This document shows, piece by piece, positions 16,833-23,668 of a stretch of DNA of 64,000 nucleotides (the first letter of the stretch is position 1; each line of letters begins with the position of its first letter). The position numbers and the translations under genes are program-made. This DNA comes from G963668435 sp963668435 (lineage in GTDB: Bacteria; Latescibacterota; Latescibacteria; Latescibacterales; Latescibacteraceae): NCBI GenBank assembly GCA_963668435.2, contig CAXXSC010000001.1:248001-312000 (forward strand), read 5' to 3'. The notes beneath the pieces were generated by a model. That model had not been told where the DNA came from. It ran no database searches and was given only the letters and a program-made list of their open reading frames with translations.

Positions 16833-17770
16833 TCCGACTTGACACCGCGCTGGATTGGCTCGAAGTTAAAGGGCGCAACAGAAAGAAAATTACCGGACGT
16901 TTTCCGCATACAGTGGGATTCGAAGAATTGAAAGAGATTTCGGGCGAACTTGATCTTGCACCGCCTTTTTCAATCGTGACTGTCGGTATAGAACGCGGCG
17001 GCGTGGGAAAAAGTGCGATGACGGTGAATCTGGCGGCTTTTCTCGCCATGCGGGGACTGCGCGTGCTTGTGCTGGATTATGATCCTCAGGCATGTACAAC
17101 AAATTTCCTGTTGCCGGACAATATTGAATATTCAGGATTGATTACCATGCTGGAACTGTTTTCCGGTACGGATCGTAACTTTACCGATGCGGCGATAGAA
17201 ACCCGTCTTGAGGGTGTCTGGATGATACCGTCAAAACCGGAAGTGCGGATTATCGACCGCACTTTGACCGGTAAAGCTGTTCATGAAAAGCTGGATAAGC
17301 TTTTCACGGGCTGCAGCGAGATGTTCGACCTGGTAATAATCGATACGCCGCCAAGCTATTCCGACAGAGTGGCGGCAGCCTATGTGGGGGCCGATCTTGT
17401 CCTGATACCGGTTTTGCCGGATGTTTGGACTATAGAATCCATTGCATTGACAATAGAGGATGTTGAAAGTACGTCGCGTGAGCTGAAATGCCGGATGCCT
17501 GATGTCCGGCTTGTTTTCAATCGTTTCAATCCACGGCGAAGAGCAGGGATCGAGGGAGAGTCTATTATTCGGAAAGAATACGGCGACATCTTGCTGCCAC
17601 AGACCATTTCTGAATCCGCCTCCGTTCAAAACCTGCTGAACGAGGGGCTGACCTTTCTCAATGCCGGGTATGGCAAGGTCCGCGATGAATACGCCGAGCT
17701 TGCACGGCTTGTATCCAAGCGTTTAAAGGAGATATCTGTAAATGAGAGAACTGAAAAAACCGAATCGTGA
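16829..17770 (+). CDS. ParA/MinD-family ATPase
   Basis: The 313-residue protein has a deviant Walker A at 54-62 (IERGGVGKS), DYDPQACTTNFLL, Walker B DLVIIDTPPS and the DLVLIPVLPD strand seen in ParA/Soj ATPases. Known relatives position plasmids, chromosomes, chemoreceptor arrays or carboxysomes by cycling on DNA or membranes. In canonical family members a signature lysine precedes GG; here the residue is Arg56. An extra N-terminal stretch of about 45 residues precedes the first strand. It overlaps the ABC exporter (ATGA) and the next DUF697 gene (29 bases). It may position an assembly or act as a regulatory ATPase for the membrane genes around it; no ParB-like partner is visible. Confidence 0.85.
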   Translation: MIRLDTALDWLEVKGRNRKKITGRFPHTVGFEELKEISGELDLAPPFSIVTVGIERGGVGKSAMTVNLAAFLAMRGLRVLVLDYDPQACTTNFLLPDNIEYSGLITMLELFSGTDRNFTDAAIETRLEGVWMIPSKPEVRIIDRTLTGKAVHEKLDKLFTGCSEMFDLVIIDTPPSYSDRVAAAYVGADLVLIPVLPDVWTIESIALTIEDVESTSRELKCRMPDVRLVFNRFNPRRRAGIEGESIIRKEYGDILLPQTISESASVQNLLNEGLTFLNAGYGKVRDEYAELARLVSKRLKEISVNERTEKTES

Positions 17771-18296
17771 AGTCATGCTGCTTGATGATGAGGAGTTTTC
17801 AATTCAGGCGGTAGAGGCCTCTCCACCGGGAAACGATACAATAAAAATCAAAAAAACAAAATCCGGAACGCGTGAAAATGCATATCGGATGAACAATCGC
17901 TATACGCTGGCATCGGCAATGGCGGGCGCTATGCCGCTGCCCGGTGCTGACATTGTCGCGGTATCCGCGATACAGACTGACATGGTATTGGAATTAGCCT
18001 CTCTGTACGGCCTTCGTGTCAGCCGTAAATGGGGCGCTAAAGTCGCAGTAATGCTTGCTACAGGTATGACTGTTTCTACCGGGATGCGAAGTCTGTTCAG
18101 CATCATGAAAACGCTGCCTGCCGCCGGAACCATCCTTGGTGGTGGATCTGCCGCAACCGCTTCTGCTGCTACAACATACCTCATTGGAAAGGTGTTGATT
18201 GAACACTTTGAAAAAGGAGGGGGGCTTGACAGTATTGCGATGCCGAAACTAAAAAAAATGATGAAAGATGAGAAAATATCCTCAATGAAAAGATGA
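17742..18296 (+). CDS. DUF697-family membrane protein
   Basis: The 184-residue protein has a hydrophilic N-terminal 55 residues, then a DUF697-like hydrophobic core (about 60-160): MAGAMPLPGADIVAVSAIQTDM, LASLYGL and a Gly/Ala-rich TM segment near AAGTILGGGSAATAS. DUF697 proteins (such as YcjF) often accompany GTPases or other P-loop NTPases at membranes. Here it overlaps a ParA-like ATPase by 29 bases, which suggests that the two form a membrane-ATPase pair. Function unknown. Confidence 0.75.
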   Translation: MRELKKPNREVMLLDDEEFSIQAVEASPPGNDTIKIKKTKSGTRENAYRMNNRYTLASAMAGAMPLPGADIVAVSAIQTDMVLELASLYGLRVSRKWGAKVAVMLATGMTVSTGMRSLFSIMKTLPAAGTILGGGSAATASAATTYLIGKVLIEHFEKGGGLDSIAMPKLKKMMKDEKISSMKR

Positions 18297-18427
18297 CATG
18301 ACAGGAAGCGCCGGTTCTTTTGATAATCTGGTTGCAGATTGTTGATTTTCGTTGGATATTACACAATTGTCACCATATCTTAACCTATAACGCGAGAACA
18401 TAAAACCTATTATTAGAGGAGAATACC

Positions 18428-18985
18428 ATGGAAGCGAAAACAGACGAGACTGTTGTCGACAAAACCGAAGAAACAGAAGAAGCAACTGAGACAGTAGAGA
18501 CTGAAGAGCTTTCAACTGTTGAAAAAGCTGAAAAAATCGTTCGCAATCACATGCTTGTAGCCCTCGGCACCGGCGTTGTACCGCCTGTCGTTGACATTGC
18601 GGCGCTTACAGGTGTCCAGATCCGCATGCTGTACGTGCTCGCCAAGAATTATGATCAGAAATTCAGCGCCGACTGGGGCAAGTCTGTTATCGGATCTCTT
18701 GTCGGTGGTTACGGCATGGCGAAACTCTGCACGGGCGCTGTTTACAGCCTGATGAAATTCATCCCAGGTATCGGACAGGTTGCCGCACCGGTTTCTCTTT
18801 CCGTTGTCGCCGCAGCATCGACCTATGCGCTCGGAAAAGTCTTTATCAAGCATTTCGAGACCGGCGGAACGCTGCTCGACTTTGACGCCGAGAAAATGCG
18901 CGCTTACTACTACGAGCAGTATGAGAAGGGTATTAAGCTTGCAAAAGATCAGGCGAAAAATGAAGCTGAGACCGAGAGTGAATAG
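18428..18985 (+). CDS. Second DUF697-family protein
   Basis: This 185-residue homologue of the preceding gene starts with a very acidic low-complexity stretch (residues 1-36, rich in Glu and Thr) followed by the DUF697 core: VPPVVDIAALTGVQIRM, LAKNYDQ, then GIGQVAAPVSLSVVAAAST and GKVFIKHFETGG. The last element matches GKVLIEHFEKGG of its neighbour, so the two are paralogues. A good ribosome binding site (AGAGGAG) precedes ATG 18428. The C-terminus is charged and helical. The conserved pair may form a hetero-oligomer with the ParA-like ATPase. Function unknown. Confidence 0.75.
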   Translation: MEAKTDETVVDKTEETEEATETVETEELSTVEKAEKIVRNHMLVALGTGVVPPVVDIAALTGVQIRMLYVLAKNYDQKFSADWGKSVIGSLVGGYGMAKLCTGAVYSLMKFIPGIGQVAAPVSLSVVAAASTYALGKVFIKHFETGGTLLDFDAEKMRAYYYEQYEKGIKLAKDQAKNEAETESE

Positions 18986-18996
18986 CGGATTCTATT

Positions 18997-19749
18997 GTGA
19001 GGATTTGCACCGAAAAATCTGAAAAGGATGCCGAAGATTCCTCCACCGGAGCTTTTCTTCGCTTTCTCTGGTCAGATGAAGCACATGTTTTTACCGACTT
19101 TCCGAGGGCGGCTGTTTCGCTTTTTCCAGAAGACGAGGCCGCCCGTATCGGTCGTTTTGTCAGAGAAGAAGACCGTCAGAGTCGTTATTGTGCAGCCGGA
19201 CTTCTATCGGTCCTGCTTACCGACTCGTTTCGTGATATCAGTCCGCTCAGGATTGTCCGGACAGAAACAGGCCGACCCCGTCTGGATGACCTGAAAGATG
19301 TTGATATAAGTATCTCACATTCAGGTGGAATCGTCGTTGTCGCACTTTCCACTGTCGGCAGGATTGGCGTTGATGTTGAAAAAATACGTCCGATAGAAAC
19401 GGACGATTTTGAACGAGTGTTTCCGGCAAGTCTCTGGCGGCAGATATTCCCTCCCGATAGAGACGCGGGCGGCGCTGACCGGGATGAGCAGCTTTTTTTC
19501 GATGCATGGACTCGCTTTGAGAGTGTTCTCAAGGCCGATGGCAGAGGGCTTCTTGCCCCTGTCGGCGATATTGTGTTCGATGGAAATACCGCGGTTCTTA
19601 ACGATTCTACATGGCATTGCACAACGGCCGAACTCAGGGACGGGTACGCATTTTCCTTTGCCGCTGAGAACGCTGATTCAAGCGGTGAGATCGTATATAT
19701 CAGCGGTCAGGAATTGATTGAACGCTGTAATGTGCTGTCCGGAGATTGA
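18997..19749 (+). CDS. 4'-phosphopantetheinyl transferase (Sfp type)
   Basis: This enzyme transfers the phosphopantetheine arm of CoA to carrier-protein serines, so it can activate both the PKS ACP and the discrete FkbJ-like ACP. The 250 residues match the two-lobed Sfp type: GRPRL at 92-96, ISISHS at 104-109, GVDVEK with Mg-binding Asp and Glu at 124-129, and FDAWTRFESVLK with Trp171, Glu175 and Lys179. The usual WxxKE lysine position is Phe174. Translation begins at GTG 18997, eleven bases after the DUF697 stop, with a weak ribosome binding site. It is the last gene of the plus-strand cluster and links that strand to the PKS operon on the other. Confidence 0.92.
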   Translation: MRICTEKSEKDAEDSSTGAFLRFLWSDEAHVFTDFPRAAVSLFPEDEAARIGRFVREEDRQSRYCAAGLLSVLLTDSFRDISPLRIVRTETGRPRLDDLKDVDISISHSGGIVVVALSTVGRIGVDVEKIRPIETDDFERVFPASLWRQIFPPDRDAGGADRDEQLFFDAWTRFESVLKADGRGLLAPVGDIVFDGNTAVLNDSTWHCTTAELRDGYAFSFAAENADSSGEIVYISGQELIERCNVLSGD

Positions 19750-20073
19750 GACGGCCTCTTTTTTTGATATCGTCAGGGATGAAAAGCTATATTATACGGG
19801 CTATGTGAAGTTGTGATACTGCAATAGTCAAAAATATAAGCGGAATCTCAAAATAACGGTATATTTTCAAAAGGCATTTCGAAAGGATCAGGACTGAGGA
19901 ATGTCGGCACCTGATAGCGGTTGTCATATAGCAAAAGGTGGAAAGCCGGTCATCCGCACTCCCGATCACTAAACACCCAACACCTGATGAAGTGGTTTTG
20001 GTCTGTTTATCTGTTCCTGCTCAACCATTTAAGCGAATGACGTTTTCAAAAGTCAAGAAAGAAGCAATGCCGC
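19750..20073. other. Intergenic gap between the PKS-associated cluster and the SPFH operon
   Basis: No gene, clear terminator or convincing promoter is seen. A T-run follows the transferase stop (19760-19766), but the stem before it is only about 3 bp. Confidence 0.5.
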
Positions 20074-21060
20074 ATGGCGACTTTCAGGGAAAAACTCAAG
20101 CGTTTCTGGAAGAATAATAAAGTCTACAGTCTGCCACTGGCTTTGGTGCTGGTTTTCACCGTACTGATGTTTTGGCACAAGATGGTGATAACAGTTCCTG
20201 CCGGTCACGCGGCTGTTCACTGGCGGCGATTTTATGGCGGTACGGTGACGGACAAAGTGTTCGGAGAAGGTTTGTTTATTATTTATCCCTGGGATAAGAT
20301 GCATGTTTATGATCTGCGTTTGCAGGAAACACGGCACGAAATGCATGTCCTGACACGCAATGCCCTCTCTATTACACTCGAGCTTTCGATACGTTATCAC
20401 CCAGAACGTGAAATGCTTGGATTATTGCATAAAAAAATCGGTCCCGAGTACGTAAGGAAAATCGTCATTCCCGAAATCGAATCATCGCTTCGTACTGCAA
20501 TCGGCGGATGGGATGCAGAAAATCTCTATTCGTCAAGACGTCTGGCGCTTGCCTCGATCATTCGTGATGCCATCAGCCGTGTCGGCGAAAATTATATTTT
20601 GGTCAATACTGTCATTATCAGGAACGTTGATTTTCCTCCGCTGGTTGCTGATGCGATTCAGAAAAAAGAACGTGAAAAGCAGCTTGCCGAAGCGTACGAG
20701 TATCGTTTAGTGCAGGAGACAAAGGAAGCGGAACGAAAACGGATCGAAGCTGAGGGATACAGCCGCTATAATGACATCCTTAACCGTAGCCTGACACCGA
20801 ATATATTGAAATGGAAAGGTGTTGAAGCCACTCTCAAACTTGCCGAATCTCCCAATGCCAAAGTTGTCATGGTTGGTAACAGCTCGAAAGAACTGCCGAT
20901 TATCCTCAATGTGGATAATATGGACTCCGGGAGTGTCGGGCGCAGTGAAATCACACCCAAGGCATCCTCCGATTCTACTGGCATATCACATCCCGAACTT
21001 TCAACGCATGAATTCCTTACTGAGTTGATGAATAAGGGCGAGGGAGGTGACACACCATAA
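20074..21060 (+). CDS. SPFH/prohibitin (Band 7) membrane protein
   Basis: The 328-residue protein has one N-terminal membrane segment (about 19-35, LPLALVLVFTVLMFW), then a Band 7 domain (VPAGHAAVHWRRFYGGTV, GEGLFIIYPWDKMHVYDLRLQ, LSIRYHPE, IRDAISRVGENYILV). A charged coiled coil around 195-235 (KKEREKQLAEAYEYRLVQE) follows, and the C-terminal tail is low in complexity. SPFH proteins form large membrane rings that scaffold proteases or transporters. The stop overlaps the start region of the next gene, a periplasmic-binding protein, so the SPFH ring may organise that protein. No protease or transporter is in this operon. Confidence 0.88.
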   Translation: MATFREKLKRFWKNNKVYSLPLALVLVFTVLMFWHKMVITVPAGHAAVHWRRFYGGTVTDKVFGEGLFIIYPWDKMHVYDLRLQETRHEMHVLTRNALSITLELSIRYHPEREMLGLLHKKIGPEYVRKIVIPEIESSLRTAIGGWDAENLYSSRRLALASIIRDAISRVGENYILVNTVIIRNVDFPPLVADAIQKKEREKQLAEAYEYRLVQETKEAERKRIEAEGYSRYNDILNRSLTPNILKWKGVEATLKLAESPNAKVVMVGNSSKELPIILNVDNMDSGSVGRSEITPKASSDSTGISHPELSTHEFLTELMNKGEGGDTP

Positions 21061-22622
21061 AAAAGATAGCCGTTCTTTTTATTGGATTGTTACTGTTCTT
21101 TATCGTATATCGACTGCATGGTAAAGAAGAGGCTGTTTACCGCACTGATGCAAAAGAAGTTCGCAGGCAGGCTTGTCTCGAAAGTCCGACATTCAATATA
21201 GCCCTTGCCTTTCCTGACAGCGAAGAAGAGTATTTACAATCTGCGATCGGCGCTGAAATGGCCATTTCAGAAGTGAATTTACATCTGAATGAGGACTGCG
21301 GCGGCATTTCTGTAATAGGTTCTGACGGAACCCTTCAGCAGAAAAAGATCAAATCACATTATTACAGCTATGATATGGATCATGTTACTATTGATCCTGT
21401 TGTCGACGTAGCGCGGAAAATTTCCCGCGATTACTCATATGGCGCAGTGATTGGATTTTACACTTCCGAGGAAGCGTATCCGGCCGCACTTATCTTTCAG
21501 GAATCCGGCCTTTTGTATTTATCGCCTTTTTCGACAAGTTCGAGAATCACTAATCATAACTGGCCTCTTGTTTTCCGCACGACACCAAATGTCGACATGA
21601 TCATGTCGGCTCTTTTTAAAGGTATGTCGCGATTGTTTCTCGCGCAGCAAGAGCCTATAAGGCTTGCCTTTTTATACACAAATTCAATTTATGGTGATGA
21701 CGCGAAAACGGCGGTTAACAGCCATATCGCCAATAAATCAAGGCTTTACGAACTTCTCCGGCGCACTGACGCACTTATTGATAATGAGGTGCTTGATGGC
21801 GATGCGCCGTTGCTTAAATGGCTTGTTGCTGATAATGACAAGCAGAAATCCATGCTCGATGAGCTCGATATTTCTGACAAGCTGTTCTTGATTCAGGCGC
21901 TGGCCTTTTATGGCTTTACACAGCCGGGAGTGAGCATACACGACCTGGATATCGACAGTCTTCAAGAAATCGGCCATTTGCTTTTTGACGAAAGCCTGAC
22001 AATCAACTCGACAATCGACAGTCTGCGGGTCCTTAATCCGCCTTTCGACGTTGCATTTTCGGGACGTTTTAAACACGGAGATTCTGATTTCAGCGCCCAA
22101 ATTAGAGATCTTTCGAAAGCTGATGCCGATGCTATTATCATTCTTGATTATCTGAATACGACAACGATCGAACTGCTGAAGGAAATACAGGAAGCCGGTA
22201 TCAAACTTCCGATTTTTGCCGATGACGGATTTGAATATCCATCAATTCTGAAAGAAGTTTTCGATGAGAACAGCAATGATATGTATTTGGTGAGTGTCTA
22301 TGACGATGATAAGCATGGTTCCATTCTCAATGAAAAATACAATAAACTGCGTGACACACTTCCCGCCCGTTACCAGGTTGATAATTTTGATGCTTCGTAC
22401 CAGACCTATCAAACCTATCAAACGATTTGCCTTCTCGCACAAGCGATACATGCCAGTAAATCAACGGATCCTTTCACTATTGCATCACGAATTAAAAATA
22501 CCAGTGGAAACGGATGGAAGATGTTGAATGGGACATGGTTCAATTTTGATGACTTTGGTGATCTCATCGAACCTGAATTTGTTTTAAAGCAGTATAAAAA
22601 CGGAAAATTCGAGCGAATCTAA
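21057..22622 (+). CDS. Membrane-anchored type 1 periplasmic-binding protein (Leu/Ile/Val-receptor family), likely AUA start
   Basis: The protein resembles Peripla_BP_6 receptors that bind amino acids or other small ligands: FNIALAFPDSEEEYLQSAIGAEMAISEVN, GAVIGFYTSEEAYPAALIFQESGLLYLSP, then DADAIIILDYLNTTTIELLKE. A single N-terminal hydrophobic segment with no lipobox suggests an anchored protein. The first ATG-like starts inside the frame lack ribosome binding sites. GGAGG (21043-21047) is followed after nine bases by ATA (21057). From there the frame reads Met-Lys-Lys-Ile-Ala-Val and a good signal anchor, so I place the start at AUA 21057, overlapping the SPFH stop (ATAA). This gives 521 residues. 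TTG 21087 is the alternative. Confidence 0.78.
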   Translation: MKKIAVLFIGLLLFFIVYRLHGKEEAVYRTDAKEVRRQACLESPTFNIALAFPDSEEEYLQSAIGAEMAISEVNLHLNEDCGGISVIGSDGTLQQKKIKSHYYSYDMDHVTIDPVVDVARKISRDYSYGAVIGFYTSEEAYPAALIFQESGLLYLSPFSTSSRITNHNWPLVFRTTPNVDMIMSALFKGMSRLFLAQQEPIRLAFLYTNSIYGDDAKTAVNSHIANKSRLYELLRRTDALIDNEVLDGDAPLLKWLVADNDKQKSMLDELDISDKLFLIQALAFYGFTQPGVSIHDLDIDSLQEIGHLLFDESLTINSTIDSLRVLNPPFDVAFSGRFKHGDSDFSAQIRDLSKADADAIIILDYLNTTTIELLKEIQEAGIKLPIFADDGFEYPSILKEVFDENSNDMYLVSVYDDDKHGSILNEKYNKLRDTLPARYQVDNFDASYQTYQTYQTICLLAQAIHASKSTDPFTIASRIKNTSGNGWKMLNGTWFNFDDFGDLIEPEFVLKQYKNGKFERI

Positions 22623-22631
22623 GGAGGGAAA

Positions 22632-22805
22632 ATGATTCCTTTACCTATTCTCTATATCGTGGCCGCCGTACTTGTCGCCAGTCTCGGAACTCAAAGAAAA
22701 TGGGGTTTCTGGGGCTTTTTTGTTCTTTCGATTATACTGACTCCGATTGTAAGCCTTATTGTCATCATGGCGACCGATCCCATCGAAAAGCCCAAAAAGC
22801 AGTGA
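22632..22805 (+). CDS. 57-residue membrane microprotein
   Basis: An ATG with a strong ribosome binding site (AAGGAGGG, eight bases upstream) opens a 57-codon frame. It has two hydrophobic segments (IPLPILYIVAAVLVAS and FFVLSIILTPIVSLIVIM) joined by a basic-aromatic turn (QRKWGFWG), with a charged tail. It starts ten bases after the receptor stop, so it belongs to the SPFH operon. The layout resembles small two-helix membrane proteins of unknown function found in many bacteria. Confidence 0.7.
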   Translation: MIPLPILYIVAAVLVASLGTQRKWGFWGFFVLSIILTPIVSLIVIMATDPIEKPKKQ

Positions 22806-23404
22806 TCAGGAATATTTATACTGACTATTAGGATTGTAAACGGCAGTAATGACCCGACAGTATTTGGGTCTCAGTCAATTGTACAGGAGTACATTCATTT
22901 TGCTGGGGTATTCAGATGCTTATTGGGAGCAGTTTGTGGTTAAAGGATGCTTGTGTTTTCTTCCTTGCCGTCATGAGATTATGATTAACCATTTATCTGA
23001 AAAGGTTTTAATTTGAAACTGCTTTTTCGTAATCATTATCTTGCAACCTTCTTTACTGCCTCCAATAATGATATGTTCTTCTTTGAATGTATGATACCCG
23101 AAGTTTACTGATGCGCGTTTGTGACAAGCTCTAACAGCGGTATGACTAATCCTGTTGGCGATGCAAAGATTAAGGGCAGGTTGTTGGTGTAAAATAATTT
23201 TTTGAGATTTGTTTGATTAAGAGTTGGAAGTTTACTCACTTTTTTGGGCAAAAATAACGCACTGTTTCCGCAACTTCACACTCTCCGTAACGGACCCACG
23301 ATCAATAACAATTTGAATTACTCACATTTTACCATCTTACATTTATTTCTTCCTGATGAATGACGCTGGCGGGCTATTGCGTCAAGTTTCTATTGCCTGT
23401 ATTC
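22806..23404. other. Non-coding stretch upstream of the cobalamin riboswitch
   Basis: I see no gene on either strand, no repeats and no clear terminator for the SPFH operon. The promoter of the riboswitch transcript should lie in the AT-rich part before about 23390, but no box pair stands out. Confidence 0.5.
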
Positions 23405-23562
23405 ATTGGGTTGGCTATATTTGGGCAGGTAACGGGAAAACGGTGAAAAACCGTTGCGGACCCGCCGCTGTAACCGGGAACTCGAGCCGTACAAATGTCA
23501 CTGTCCTGTTGGATGGGAAGACACGGTAACGGGTATGATCCGGGAGCCAGAAGACCGGCCTG
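23405..23562 (+). ncRNA. Cobalamin (AdoCbl-class) riboswitch aptamer
   Basis: The conserved blocks are in order and spacing: CGGGAAAACGGTG (23433-23445), GCGGACCCGCCGCTGTAA (23456-23473), GTCACTGT (23497-23504), GGATGGGAAGAC (23511-23522) and GAGCCAGAAGACCGG (23544-23558). The last is a B12-box variant. The aptamer lies directly upstream of a TonB receptor and a full cobamide operon on the same strand. A terminator follows, so this is most likely a transcriptional OFF switch when cobalamin is plentiful. Edges are approximate. Confidence 0.93.
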
Positions 23563-23625
23563 AAAAAAATACATGGAATAACTCACGGGCTTTGGGTTAT
23601 TGTTGTTTGCAGGGTAAAAACGGAA

Positions 23626-23660
23626 CCCGGCGTATGATTGTATACGTCGGGATTTTTTTT
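23626..23660 (+). terminator. Intrinsic terminator forming the riboswitch expression platform
   Basis: CCCGGCGTAT (23626-23635) pairs with ATACGTCGGG (23642-23651) through ten pairs including one G-U, with a six-base loop, and is followed by eight T after one A. The ribosome binding site GGAG (23661-23664) of the TonB receptor comes immediately after the T-run. Closing this hairpin when cobalamin is bound would stop transcription before the operon. Confidence 0.88.
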
Positions 23661-23668
23661 GGAGTGAC

